64,000 bases of DNA from Hippophae tibetana (taxonomy: Eukaryota > Streptophyta > Magnoliopsida > Rosales > Elaeagnaceae), in assembly GCA_037013495.1 (NCBI GenBank), contig CM072807.1:4819001-4883000 (forward strand), read 5' to 3'. Shown piece by piece: positions 46,151 through 57,737 of the stretch (its first letter is position 1; each line of letters opens with the position of its first letter). The notes under the pieces were generated by a model. It worked only from the letters and a program-made list of their open reading frames with translations, made no database searches and was not told where the DNA came from. A program made the translations under genes and the position numbers.

Positions 46151-46549
46151 GTAAAAATATAGAGGAAGATGAGACTCAAAAGGATAAGGAGAACCATGAG
46201 ACTCAAAGGATAAGGTGGAATTAGAAACTAACAATACTGAGTAGGAATTAGTGGATAAAGAAAGTAATAGAAAGGAAATAATTCAGCCAAAAAAGATCAA
46301 TCTCTACAAGCCTACTATTCCTTTCCCTCAAAGGCTACAAAAGCAAAAGTCAGATACATAGTTTTCAAAATGTTTGGATGTCTTCAAGAAACTACATATA
46401 AACATATTATTTGCATCTGTACTTGAATAGATGCCTTCTTATGCCAAATTTCTAAAGGACATACTGTTTAAGAAAATAAAACTTAGAGATAATGAAATAA
46501 TAACCTTAATTGAAGGTTATAATGTCATCCTTGCTAGAAAACTACCCTA
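46151..46549 (+). pseudogene. Athila gag-protease linker
   Basis: The highly charged linker (EEDETQKDKENHE, TIPFPQRLQKQKSDT-like words near 46310) matches the region between gag and protease in Athila polyproteins, including FPQRLQK and a following FLKDI. Confidence 0.7.
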
Positions 46550-47000
46550 AAAGTTGAAAGATCCAAGTAATTTTGACATCCCTTACACAATTGGGAACAT
46601 CCACTTTTGAGAAAGCATTATGTGATTTGGGTTCTAGTATTAACCTTATGCAATTATCAATTTTCTAGAGAATGGGGGTTAGTAGAGCCAAAATCACTTC
46701 AAAAACATTACAAATGATAGATAGATCAATTAAGCGATCCTTAGGGTATGGTAGAAGATGTGCTAGTAAAAATATACAAATTCATCTTTACGACATACTT
46801 CATTGTGCAAGATATGGAGGAAGACCGTGACATTCCTATCATACTTGGTTATCCATTCTTAGCAACCGGAAGAACACTCATTGATGTACAAAAATATGAA
46901 CTTACAATAAGAGTGCAATATGAACAAGTAACATCTAAATTTTTTAAAGCATCTAAACCCCTAATATTGATAATGCTAATGAATGCTTAAGGATAAATGT
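46550..47000 (+). pseudogene. Athila-type protease (broken)
   Basis: FDIPYTIGNIHF and KALCDLGSSINLMQLSIF contain the active site; Athila proteases use D-L-G-A/S in place of D-S/T-G, and this is kept. From 46748 an open stretch of 80 codons reads MVEDVLVKIYKFIFTTYFIV, MEEDRDIPIILGYPFLATGR and TLIDVQKYELTIRVQYEQV. These follow the Athila consensus nearly residue by residue. A frameshift lies near 46740. Confidence 0.93.
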
Positions 47001-47280
47001 TATTGATTGTGGGGACAACTTAAAAGAATCTATTGAGTCGCTCACACTTAAGACATTAACACATGATGCAACGAGCAAAGACATAAACTCACCAAAAAAC
47101 AACTTAACCTATTTTAACTTTGAAAGTATGGAATCAAAGGTTGATATTGTGAACTGTGTGAACTTTTTGGATGACATGCCTCTCATATGTGTATCAAAGG
47201 CATTTAGTAAAAATTTTGAGATAGGATCTGAGCTCAAACCATCAATTGAAAGGCCACTATGCTTCGACCTCAAATTTTTA
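47001..47280 (+). pseudogene. Athila polyprotein segment before the deletion
   Basis: Continues toward RT (VNFLDDMPLICVSKAFSK-like acidic spacer, then ELKPSIERPLCFDLKFLPFH). The last motif corresponds to E-L-K-P-L-P-x-H-L-K-Y, which precedes RT by only a few residues in intact elements. Confidence 0.75.
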
Positions 47281-47640
47281 CCTTTCCATCCCTAATCAAG
47301 TAGGCAAGTGGAAAAGTCCAATAAAGAAGTGAAAAAGTTACTAGAAATACACAAATTGGATGAGCTATAGTAGAATGCTTATAAGAATGCCAAGAATTAC
47401 AAAAAGAAACACAAAATATGGCATGATAAAAGAATTGAACACTATGCTTGCGAATTTCTTCCAAATTGGAACATAAAGTATTATTGAACAAATCAAGACT
47501 GAAACTATTTTCAGGCAAACTCAAAAGTAAATGGACACAAAGGGATGTACCTTAGGACTTAATATGATCATCTAGTTAAGGATGTTACATGTGACGTTGG
47601 TTGGGAGGCAAACCAACGTTATTTTACTTATATTTTTATT
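47275..47640 (+). pseudogene. Athila integrase C-terminal tail
   Basis: Begins at FHPxSSRQVEKSNKEVKKLL (the Y-H-P-Q-T-S-G-Q-V-E-x-S-N-R-E motif with the catalytic Glu). NAYKNAKNYKKKHKIWHDKR (N-A-K-I-Y-K-x-x-x-K-x-W-H-D) and NYFQANSKVNGHKGMYLRT (F-P-G-K-L-K-S-R-W-x-G-P) follow. It ends with WEANQRYFTYI near 47630. RT, RNase H and the two integrase Asp motifs are missing. Confidence 0.88.
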
Positions 47641-49080
47641 ATTTTGTAGGTGAATAAATATGGAGAGCAAATGTGCAACAAGATTAAGCATTTCAACAAC
47701 AGATATGGTGTGCCAAGACTAAGGGAGTTTATTTTCTTTTTACTTTTACTTTTTCATATTTATATGTGTATATTGGGGACAATGTGCAATTTAAGTTTGA
47801 GGAAGGATACTTCATTTTTACTTTAGTATTTAGTATGAATTTTCAATTTTTAGAAATTTTTTTATGATGTTTTTTATCATGATTTGGGTAAAAATTGATA
47901 AATATATGAAAACTAAATGCATGCATGCTTGATATGAAACATATGAACTCAATGATAAAAATTTCTTGTCATGTCTAGATAAGGAATGTAACATACTTAT
48001 TAAGATACTTATAATAATCATGCAATATGCTTGCTAGTTTTGATTGAATTGATTATAATTCTTATGCACATGTTCATGATTTATTTTGGTATGCTTATTG
48101 AGAGAAAATTTGTAGTAAGTTATGCGAGTTGATGAGATCTACCAACTTTTAGAATCTATTTGATCATCTCTTGAGGTGAAATTCTAAATAGTATTTAGCA
48201 AGAGAAATGATTTTGGCCTTCTTTGGATCGATTGAGCATTTCAAGCTAACTATTATATTTGTAGTCACCCATTTGAGCCTAACAAAGAACCTCTCATATC
48301 TTTAAGCCACATTTTATACCTAACCAATAAGAAATACCTTTACCCTTGCACCATTAGCTTATACAAAAAGAAAAAAAATACAATCATATGTTATGCTATA
48401 GAGTAAGGTGAAATGTAATGCACCTTATAAAAAGAAGAAGCAAAACTCACAACACAACTATCCTTATAAAGAAAAATAAAATAAAATTTAAAATAAGTTT
48501 AAGGGTTTTGTAAAGTTAGTAATAATAATAAAAAGGATGTGGAATAAAAGAATATGAAAATAATGATAAGAAAGGATGCATTGAAATATCAAGTTTAAAC
48601 TCAATTGCAGTAAAAAAAGTGCATGATGAACAAAAAGAAAGCTAAGGTGTGAAAAGAGCCTAAATATTTTTATTTATCGAACCTCAACCTAAGCCTTACA
48701 TTACAAGCACGTAAAGTCTTTATTGATATTTAGCTAAGTGCATATTTATATTAGTAGAGAGGGATGTGAAAAATAGACTTGTGAGACTTGTTCTAAGATG
48801 GAATTGATTAGAATGCTCATATAGGTTGATTTCATGAGTGCATTGGATGATATCATGTGCAACACACACACACAAATAAATTTATCAAAAACCTTGCATA
48901 TCCTTGTATTGGTGGAATGTTGATTGATAAATATGTGAACCTCCTTATTATAAAATTATACGACTTTTGAAAGGGATAGTTTTTGCTAAATATGCATATA
49001 TTAATAGATATATATTTATGAATATACTATCCATGTCATTTAATTTAATTAGACTTGGCTTTACTTGAGGACAAGAAAAG
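47641..49080 (+). other. 3' region of the Athila-like element
   Basis: About 1.4 kb between integrase and the polypurine tract, as in Athila elements, which carry a long 3' region (sometimes an env-like ORF). It has no continuous ORF here; the stretch at 48260-48360 (CCATTTGAGCCTAACAAAG, CACATTTTATACCTAAC) resembles sequences common in this part of the family. A CA microsatellite (CACACACACACA) is near 48862-48873. Confidence 0.55.
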
Positions 49081-49095
49081 AGTTAAGTTTGGGGG
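49081..49095 (+). other. polypurine tract of the Athila-like element
   Basis: AGTTAAGTTTGGGGG, preceded by GAGGACAAGAAAAG and followed by TGAAACC. This AAGTTTGGGGG form is the usual plus-strand primer site before the 3' LTR in plant gypsy elements. Confidence 0.75.
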
Positions 49096-49300
49096 TGAAA
49101 CCTTCTATCCTTAAATTTCTTAATGAATGAGACCTACCTCAAAACCAAAACTAGCAAAAATATTAGGGCTAAGACAGGTCATTACATGATCCAAAACAAA
49201 AAAAATTGTATAGAAAAATGTCCTTTGGTCTTGGGCTCTCATGCATAGCTAGGGATTGGTATGAAAAAAAATCATGTTTAAATCCCACGAGAGAGTACGA
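49096..49300 (+). repeat. 3' LTR remnant of the Athila-like element
   Basis: Starts TGAAACC right after the polypurine tract. Only about 200 bp remain before Tat-1 integrase sequence begins. I see no clear alignment with 43575-44830, so the start of the 5' LTR may be lost or diverged. Confidence 0.4.
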
Positions 49301-49309
49301 CTCCCATTC

Positions 49310-50275
49310 GTCTGCTAAGCTAGCAGATTGCAAAAGGTACACCTAGATGTGTGATAAATGTCAAAGGTTTGCCTTTTTATCACATATGCCATCAACCACA
49401 ATGACAAGGATAGTTAACTCATGGCCTTTTTATAAATGAGGGTTGGATATAATAGGATCTTTACCATTAATAGTGGGCCAAAAGATGCTTTTATTAGTCA
49501 CCATAGATTAATTCTCCAAATGAATTGAGGTAGAGCCTCTGGGAATAAGGGAAGAGGAGGAAATTCAATTTATCTGGAAGTCCATAGTTTTTCATTTTAG
49601 CATACCCAAGGAGCTCATTACCAATAATGGAAGGCAGTTCACCAATAGTAACATCAAAGATTTTACCACTAAGTACAATATCAAAATGTCTCATTCAACT
49701 CCATATTACTCACAAGCTAACAATCAGACAGATTCTTCTAACAAATTGGTACTCAACTTATTAAAGAAAATTTTGGAGGGTGCTAAAATAAGATGAGTTA
49801 AAAACCTACCTGGGGCATTATAAGACATCAGGACTAGTCCCAAAGGCAGCATTAATAAGACACCTTTATTGCTAGTATACAAGACTGAGGTTGTGATTCC
49901 AACTAAGATCATAGTGTCGACTATGAGATCAAACCTAACTAAAGACCAAAACACTTCAAGTAGCAAAATTAATCTGGTTCTAGTAGAGGAAAAAAATGAA
50001 GCCTTGAGGAGAATGGTTGAATAGAAAAGAAAGGTGACAGATTATTACAACAAAGTCATATGTTTTAAATCTTTTTCCATAGGTATTTGGATTCTTAGAA
50101 GTGTATTACCCAAAAATAAAGAGTAGATGGCTAGAAAATTGGGTGAAAATTGGGAAGGGCAATACCAAATATGCATGACGACACTAAGAAAGGCCTATTT
50201 ATTGAAAAACATCGAGGGATCTGAAGATGGTGTGAGCTGGAATGCTCAACACTTGAAAAAGTATCACTTCTAATG
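49310..50275 (+). pseudogene. Tat-1 integrase (broken)
   Basis: Starts at the end of the zinc domain (MCDKCQRF near 49350). The core has WPFYK-x-GLDIIGSLPLIV (first Asp kept) and FHFSIPKELITNNGRQFTNS (S/T-D-N-G now T-N-N-G: second Asp lost). Then STPYYSQANNQTDSSNK follows, where the catalytic Glu is also replaced. The tail ends with WNAQHLKKYHF and a stop at about 50272, as in Tat integrases (P-W-N-A-x-H-L-K-x-Y-Y). Two of three catalytic residues are gone. Confidence 0.9.
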
Positions 50276-50344
50276 TACTCTGATTTATCATTTTTCATGT
50301 ATCACCCCATCTATATATGTAATAAATTTTGATGAGTCGAGACA

Positions 50345-50830
50345 TTATTTCCTAAGAAAGTTCCATATCATGAGTGATCACGCCAGTCAAGAACTAGGTC
50401 AAACACTCTGACAAATGATTTTAGAGAGTTGGTCATAGACAGGTGGAACAGTCTCCCCTAAGATTTCATGTCATGAAATGATCACCTCGATCAGGAACCA
50501 GGTAGAGCGCTCTGATAGATGATGTTATAGAGTTGATCACCTTAGTTACAAACCAGGTAAAGCACCATCCCCTAAGATTCCATGTCATGAGTTGATCACC
50601 TTGGTCAGAAACCAGGTAGAGCACTCTAATAGATGATGTTATAGAGTTGATCACCTCGATCATAGACCAGGTAGAGCATTCTCCCTTAAGATTCCATGTC
50701 ACGAGTTGATCACTTCTGTTAGGAACCAAGTAAAGCATTTTGATAGTTGATTGAGAGAGTTGATCACCTCAGTCACAAACCATGTAGAGCAGTCCCCCTT
50801 ACGATTCCATGTCATAAGTTGATCAAGCTT
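50345..50830 (+). repeat. 114-bp tandem array in the 3' UTR of Tat-1
   Basis: The word CCTAAGATTCCATGTCATGAGTTGATCACC recurs (in variants) at about 50456, 50570, 50684 and 50797, giving periods of 114, 114 and 113 bp. Each unit holds two related half-units (GATCACCTNGNTCANAAACCAGGTAGAGC type) of about 55-60 bp. It starts about 70 bp after the integrase stop. A long minus ORF (50466-50738) through it is only a by-product of the repeat. Confidence 0.93.
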
Positions 50831-51090
50831 ACAAAGTTTTTAAAGTTCATTAGTAGAGAGCCTAGCCTCTCAAAATTATTAAAAATTCTTAAGATGTTTG
50901 GATGGATGAGTAGTGTTCAAGTCATTTGCCTCGTCCACACACGGGTAACAACTCAACCAAAATCTTAAGAAATTTCTTCCAGATATTGGCTCCTACTTCG
51001 ATAGAGGCTAAGCTAAAGTTAATAATAGAATGTTCCAATTCTTTAACAACACCTATCAAGAGGTAGCTTTGTTTTGAGAAAAAATTGTGA
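50831..51090 (+). other. end of Tat-1, no LTR recognised
   Basis: Less AT-rich than the DNA to the right; composition changes sharply near 51090, which I take as the right limit of Tat-1. No polypurine tract or LTR copy matching 37393-37765 was seen. Minus-strand frames give no convincing extra ORF. Confidence 0.4.
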
Positions 51091-51955
51091 ACACACCTAA
51101 TGAAATTTTCTCAATTTTCAAATTTATCATAAAAAATATCACACATAAGATGTTATTTATGAATAGTATCGAAAATGTCCATTACTACATAAATTAAAAT
51201 GTTACATTCATGAACATTAATAAATTAAAATAATAAAATAAATTAATAATTCTATTTATTGATTCCAGAAAAATGATGAATGAAAAAAATTATAAGTGAA
51301 AATACAAAAAATATATTTATTATGTTGATTCATTAAAATATAACTAAGAACCTAAAAAATAATAAGATAGTTATTTGTAGGAGATAATATAAATACTAAA
51401 TAAAAAATTCAAGAAATGATCAATAATCACAAGTTAAAGAAAACATCGGACAAATAAAATCTTAAATAAAAAAATCGAAACAAACTATTTACATAAAAAA
51501 AATATTAGGATTTAGAATAGAAATCATACATGTATAATGTATCTACCTTCTTTTCATCAAATAATATTATTGATTTTTTTTATTCATTTTGAGAAGAATG
51601 ACGACTTATTTTCTTTTTAATTGAGTGAAGAAATATAAAAATTGATATAAAATGAGAAATGATCAAAAATTGATGTAGAAGAATAATGATTTTTGACATA
51701 ATAAATAAAAACAATAGCTAAAATACTAATGTATAATACATTTAAATAAAATAATAAAAAGAAAAAAAAGTTAAAATAAGGATAAACTAATGAAGCTTAT
51801 CAATTAATTTTATAATATCCTTAGATAATATCTTTAATTCTTTGAATAGATATATATATTAATTTTCATAATCTATCATATTTTGTCTCATTTAATTTTT
51901 CATAAGACAAGATAATATTAATTGAAATATTTCATTTATTTTAATTAAATCTAAT

Positions 51956-51979
51956 TATATATATATATATATATATATA
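51956..51979. repeat. (AT)n microsatellite
   Basis: Uninterrupted AT dinucleotide run of 24 bases. Confidence 0.95.
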
Positions 51980-52696
51980 AAATAAAATAAAATAACACAT
52001 TTTACATCTCTATCAAGCATATAATTCTTGCAATGCATTTGATATATATTTTTTAAAAGATTTCTCATATATCAATTGAAATCAAATGATGGATTTAAAT
52101 GAGTACTTTATATTCATATATAGAGATCTTAATTAAAAAAATAGTATCATGAAAGAAAGTTTTTTGCTAAGATTAATTATCAAATATAATATATATAAAA
52201 ATAATTAATTTATCTAATAATTTGATATAAGAAATAAATTCCATATATTCATTATGGAAGTAATATTGAGATTATATATTTATTTTTATAATTATTTAAT
52301 TTTATTATTATAAAATAGTGATTCTATAGAGATAAATAACTATTTTTTATATTTTTATTTTATTTTATTTTTTAATTTTTTCGATTATAATTTATTTCAA
52401 TTATAATAATATTTATCTAATATAATTGAAAAAATAAAAATAAAAATTATATTTGTTCTTATATAGTCACTTTTTCATAACAATATGATTAAATTGTTAC
52501 AAAAAATAAGTATAAGACTTAAATGTCATTTTTATAATAAGTAAAAGACTTTAAGAATAATTTATTTATAAAAATTGATTATTAACTTTCATTTAATATG
52601 AAATTAGAATATAAATGAGCATATTTCTTTCATTATACTATCTTATTTAAAATGTATCCTTATTTTAGACTTTAATTTAATCGATAAAATTTTAAC

Positions 52697-52838
52697 TAAT
52701 TCTATTTAAAATCACTTCAAAATTATATTCTCTATTTATAAATGATAATTTATCATATTTTTTTATCTAATTCTATTTAAAGTGACTTCAAAATTATATT
52801 CTCTATTTATCAATAAAAATTTATCACATTCACTTATT
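52697..52838. repeat. 71-bp tandem duplication
   Basis: TAATTCTATTTAAA...CACTTCAAAATTATATTCTCTATTTAT at 52697 recurs at 52768 with a few changes (period 71). Confidence 0.88.
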
Positions 52839-53106
52839 TAATACATAAGTGAGATAACTATTAATTTAAGAGCTTAAAGTATGTCATCAATTAATAAAAA
52901 TATTAAGATATGAATATAATATATAAAGTTATACGTATTTTATCTCATAACTTAAACTTGGATAACAATTGTTTGATAAGTCTTTTTATTAATTCATAAA
53001 ATAATTACCCACGCTTAAGATCTTTAATGAAAATTTGTCCTATACTCAATTTGTAATTCTTGTAATGTATAGCATCAGCACAATAATATATTCAGTGTTG
53101 GGTTGC

Positions 53107-53290
53107 AAATATAATTATAAATATTTGATCCCTGTTAGGTATTTTCTTTTTCTTTTTTAATAATACATGCTGTTATGTTATATATATTGAAGTACGTATA
53201 AAATATAATTATAAATCTTTAATCCCTGTTAGGTATTTTTTTTTGTTTTTTTTAATAATACATGCCATTATATATATATATTGAAGTATA
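53107..53290. repeat. 94-bp tandem duplication
   Basis: AAATATAATTATAAAT...CCCTGTTAGGTATTTT...AATAATACATGC...TATATTGAAGTA occurs at 53107 and again at 53201. The copies differ by a few substitutions and by the lengths of T and TA runs. Confidence 0.92.
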
Positions 53291-54024
53291 TGCTATGCTT
53301 TCCCACCATTGCAAAATTTATTAATAATTTTAGAATAAATTGATATTTTGGTATAGGTTAATAATAATGAAGAATATATATAGTAAGTGAATGTATAGCA
53401 TATGTATGGTTTTTTGTGGTTTGATAATTTTAGATTATTTTTATTTTTATTTTAGTATTTTTTAACAATATTTTTAACTAAAATATATTTATTTAGTTTA
53501 TTGTTAATTATTTTGGTGAGTAATTAATATATCTGAACTCTCAAATATATTGAGATTACTATTGAATTTAAAAAGTTATATATAAATAATTTAAATTAAA
53601 GTATTTTATATGTTTAAGTTCAAAATAGATGTAAAAAATATATAAAAATAAAAATAAATGTGGTACAAACTCCAAAGGTATCAATTCCAACTTTCTCTCT
53701 TTAACTTTTAATTGTTCTATTTCAATATAAGTAAAATAGAATAATGATATTTTAGTAATAATTTTTGATATTATTATAATAAAGAATAAAAAATATCAAT
53801 TTTTTGTAATATTATTTAAAAATTTATATTTTAGACAGAACAAACTTTTTACTTTTAAAAATATTTATTTCTAAAATAAATTTTTTATTCTGATAATAAT
53901 AAAAAATCTTCTAAAAATAAGACTAATTTATTAATAATATCTTAATAATAATATTATTAATAATAATACCAATACGTTAAAAACGATATTTTTATAAAAT
54001 TATTTAAATTCATCACTATTAACA

Positions 54025-54082
54025 TATACAAAAGTTTTCACCACTTACCATGTTATACAAAAGTTTTCACCACATCCCATGT
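54025..54082. repeat. 29-bp tandem duplication
   Basis: TATACAAAAGTTTTCACCAC-x-CCATGT at 54025-54053 is repeated at 54054-54082 with two differences. Confidence 0.92.
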
Positions 54083-56115
54083 TATGACCTGGACAAAACT
54101 CTCAAAATTATTGTATACTTCTGCTGTAGCTATCAGCTATCTACTTTTATCTTTTTGTCTTTTATACTTATTACATTATTAATTATATATATTTATACAA
54201 ATTAAATATATTTGTCTTTTTCCAAAAGAGGCAAGATATTGTCAGTATCTCGTGGGTCCGAAAAAAAATGACGAGAAATGAATACGTGGTGATCCGAAAA
54301 ATAAGATCCGATTCTACACTAGTTATTTTATATACAAATATTAGATACTCATTATAATTATAATGCATTAATCTAAATTAAAAAATAAATAAATTTATTA
54401 TCTTTAAAATTATTTTAAAACATAACGAGTCATGATTATTATGATATAAATTTATATATCTTATTGATATTTATAATATTTTTAATAGTAATAAATTATC
54501 ATTTTTTATAAGTTATAAATAAAAATTGTTAAAATAAATTAATATATGTTGTTAATATATATCTAATTTATTTATAATTTTTAACACGTAGAATATAATA
54601 TAATCATTAAATATATTTAATAAAAATTAATTAAAAATTTAAATTTTATATAATTAAAATAATATGAGAATTTGAGTTATAAAAAAAACACAAATACACG
54701 TCACGTAAATAAATATTTTACTAATAATCACAACGCACATAATTGCACTTGGGAAACGAGTATCATCAAATAACCAAATAAATAATACTTTTTTTTTAAT
54801 GTATAAAACATTTATTGACATTTGGCGACTCTAATATACGAATAAATAAATAAATAACTGATATGGCATGGTGGTCATTTTACTCACCACATGTTTCTAT
54901 ACACATTAAGACAAATAGACAACGGATAATTCATTTTTGACTTATGGTATCGTAATTAAGCAAAACTTCCATATCTGAAGAACTGATTTCATTTCTGAAC
55001 AGACAACTGATAGATATTTACTCTGTATAAATAATTGACCAATTTTTGGCCTTCTTGGTTATTTTCTGTTTTGAAAAAGTATGGAAATGACGTCATATAT
55101 ATTCACTTTTTTTTTTGAGAAATATATTTTTAAAAAAATTATTTCTTTTACATAAAAATGTTAACTAATTTTTATATATTTTTTAGTACTTAATTTATTA
55201 ATAATTAATGATACATAAACTATATAATGGTAAACATAATGTAACAAAATACTCGATATTTTTTATACGATGAAATTATTTAATTAATTTTATTTTTAAA
55301 ATTCTTAAAAGCATGTACATTACATCTTTAAATACGTAAAAAAAATATTTATATATTATTTAATTAAATCAATAAAATAATTGACGTAACGCTTTGAAAA
55401 AAAGGAAAAAAAACCTTAAAAGGGAGTAAAATGATAGTTGTAAGTTGTCACTGTCATGGTAACTATTGGATGTGGTTGAACTGACGTTATTGCACTATAA
55501 ACTTTATGCGGCCCTGATATTGCCATCCAGCACTCTTGATCTATGCAACCTTTACTGAATATTCAGTTTGCTTGTATAGTTTTGTGTATTTCCCATTTTC
55601 CCCAATTAATTATCATTTTTAAGTTCAAAAGTCCATGTCATTAATTAATCAGCATTAAAACCTAATTAAAGTAAAGGAAAAAGTATAGTAAGTCCAATTA
55701 ATTATTTACTTGCAGTTAAAAATTAGCTACTTTCTCTTTCTCTTTTTTTTTTTTTTTTAAAAAAAAAGTTATTAATAAAAAGATACTATCAACATTTAAC
55801 CTTATAAATTCATCTATATACAAAGTATCAATATGAGCTAATAATTAGCTCTCATTCAAGTAATCTTAATGAATTCATTAATATCATGCTTCAAACTTGT
55901 AACCTAGTGCATGTAGCCGCTGGTATAAAGTGTTTGATTATTTTTTATTTATTAATTAAAAATTTTAGTTAATCATTTTATGAGAAAATAAAAAATCATC
56001 TGGGTTTATGAGATAATGAAAAATCATATTAATAAAAAGGGAGATAATTAAAATTATTAAAAAATAGGTAAATTGAAGAATATTTTTGAATATTAATACA
56101 AATTTATTTTAATAT

Positions 56116-56117
<2 letters not shown>

Positions 56118-56146
<29 letters not shown>
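56118..56146. repeat. (AT)n microsatellite
   Basis: Dinucleotide run of nearly 30 bases. Confidence 0.95.
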
Positions 56147-56949
56147 CTATAAAATTATTTTAACATTCACTTATTACCTTTTTTATTAAAAAAAATTATT
56201 ATTTTCTTATTTAAAGTCAATTATTGATAAAAAAAATTTAAATATAATTTAACGTTATTTATTTCTTTTATTTTTTTTATTAAAAACTATTAAGTTTAAA
56301 AATTTACTATTTTTTATATAAAAAAATTAATATTAAAAAAATAATTTTTTTATATCTTTATAACTTATAGAAAAATAAAATCTTATATTAAAAACTAAAA
56401 TAAATTTATATATAAAAATGTATGGATGTAATATAATTAATAAAAAATATTAGATTATTAGTTATATTTAAAAATAAATTAAATTAAAAAAGATTAACTA
56501 GTGAGTGAAATGAGTATAACAGGCTGATTCACTTTATCTTTCACTTTATCTTAAATAACCCGATATATATTACACCTAACGCTAGTCGTTACTTATCTTT
56601 TTGAGACCTTAAATAATGATCAAGTACGGAGGGCACAAAAAAAGATAAGACTTAATATATTTTGAGTATAAAGTTTAACACAGATAACAAAAATATCTTC
56701 ACTATTTAATTTATAAAAGTACTTCAAATATTTAATTTATATAAAACTTCTAACAGTTAATTTTTAATTAAAGTTTTTTAGTATTAACAAAAATATTAAA
56801 ATAATATAAATATTTATTTGTGTGTAGAGATTTTAATATATTTGAAATTCTAATAATTTTTAGTAAAAAGTAAAAAATATTAATAAATAAACATATTATA
56901 TATTTTACTCATTAAAGAGTTATATACAACACTTTTTAGAAAGTTGCAT

Positions 56950-57653
56950 GAGTTATATGGATAGGAGTTTTCATACTAAGTAATTAGAATACATATAATA
57001 CAACTCATATTAACCAAGTCATTATAGGGATTACATAAACATGTTACATATACATGACCTGAGGTCCCTTAAATTGGTTACCAGGTCATAAGGACGATGT
57101 ATGGTGGTGAGGTCGTTATATGGTATAGATCTTCACTCATCAAATTTTGATCTTCTAACTTATCAGGTCATTATATGGTAGTAAGGTATCTTAGGTTGTT
57201 AAATTACGTACTTATTACATATATAATATCAAACATTAACTCTCATATTCACTTGATTTTGACAAATTAAGAAAATATTAATTCATTACCTAATCCTTCA
57301 TAGTTGAAGACATTATAAATAGAAAGTTTGACTCCACAAGCTCATTAATATATAGTCATTTAGGTGGACTATTTGATACAAACTCCTTTAGTTACAAGGT
57401 TAATAGATCGTTACAAAACATATTCCTCTAATTAATTTTATTTTCACTGAGTAAACTTTTCAACTTCCATATCTCCTTTATAAATAGTAAATAAATTCAC
57501 TTTTATCCTATCTATTTTAACTTAGTTAAATTTGTTTTTAGAAAATTCAGCGAGTTAGTTATCTTTATATTACCTTGTTCTTTGTCAGTTCGTTAGAAAA
57601 ATAACACTTGGTTTGAATTTTAGCTCGTTTGATTAACGACATCAATTGGAAAT
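56950..57653 (+). repeat. possible plus-strand LTR and PBS left of the Tat ORF
   Basis: Plus-strand TATA-like boxes (CATTATAAATAG near 57310; CTTTATAAATAG near 57475) are followed by a TTAACGACATCAATTGGAAAT segment at 57633-57653. This aligns at 13 of 20 positions with a common gypsy PBS layout (TTGGCGCCGTCTGTGGGAAA), most differences being G-to-A or C-to-A. GGTCATTATATGGT-type words repeat at 57105-57185. If real, this LTR reads toward the ORF at 57738. The alternative is that it is the 3' LTR of minus-strand Tat-2. Limits are guesses. Confidence 0.35.
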
Positions 57654-57737
57654 AAGCCTGTTTTCTATTCTTAGGCCAATATTCAAATGACCTGCATCAT
57701 ACAATTTAGGTAATTTCTTCCTCTCATTTTTACTTAC

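Larger units (their letters stand above)
43575..49300 (+). mobile_element. Athila-like Ty3/gypsy element nested in Tat-1
   Basis: Plus strand: LTR ending CAATCA at 44830, PBS, Athila-type gag, Athila-type protease, integrase tail, long 3' region, polypurine tract and a short 3' LTR remnant. RT, RNase H and most of integrase are deleted. It separates Tat-1 RNase H (ends 43560) from Tat-1 integrase (starts 49310). Its own ends and target duplication could not be fixed exactly because the two LTR remnants do not overlap visibly. Confidence 0.82.
37393..51090 (+). mobile_element. Ty3/gypsy Tat-like element Tat-1, interrupted twice
   Basis: The plus strand carries LTR, PBS, gag, protease, RT, RNase H and integrase (order PR-RT-RH-IN, diagnostic of Ty3/gypsy) and a 3' tandem array. 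The reading is interrupted by a solo LTR at 39819-41587 and by an Athila-like element at about 43575-49300. Protein blocks resemble the Tat lineage (CAFHKDIGH gag knuckle, HRFNVDP RT start). All genes carry stops. The 3' LTR was not recognised. Confidence 0.88.
51091..56949. other. AT-rich intergenic DNA, no gene seen
   Basis: Dense stops and homopolymers. It includes three short tandem duplications (listed separately), (AT)n runs and one less AT-rich patch at 55430-55560 that gave no recognisable product. Confidence 0.55.

Noticed and set aside
50466-50738. Minus-strand ORF of 90 residues with internal protein repeats
   Set aside because: The repeats mirror the 114-bp DNA array; it is antisense to the element and has no domain.
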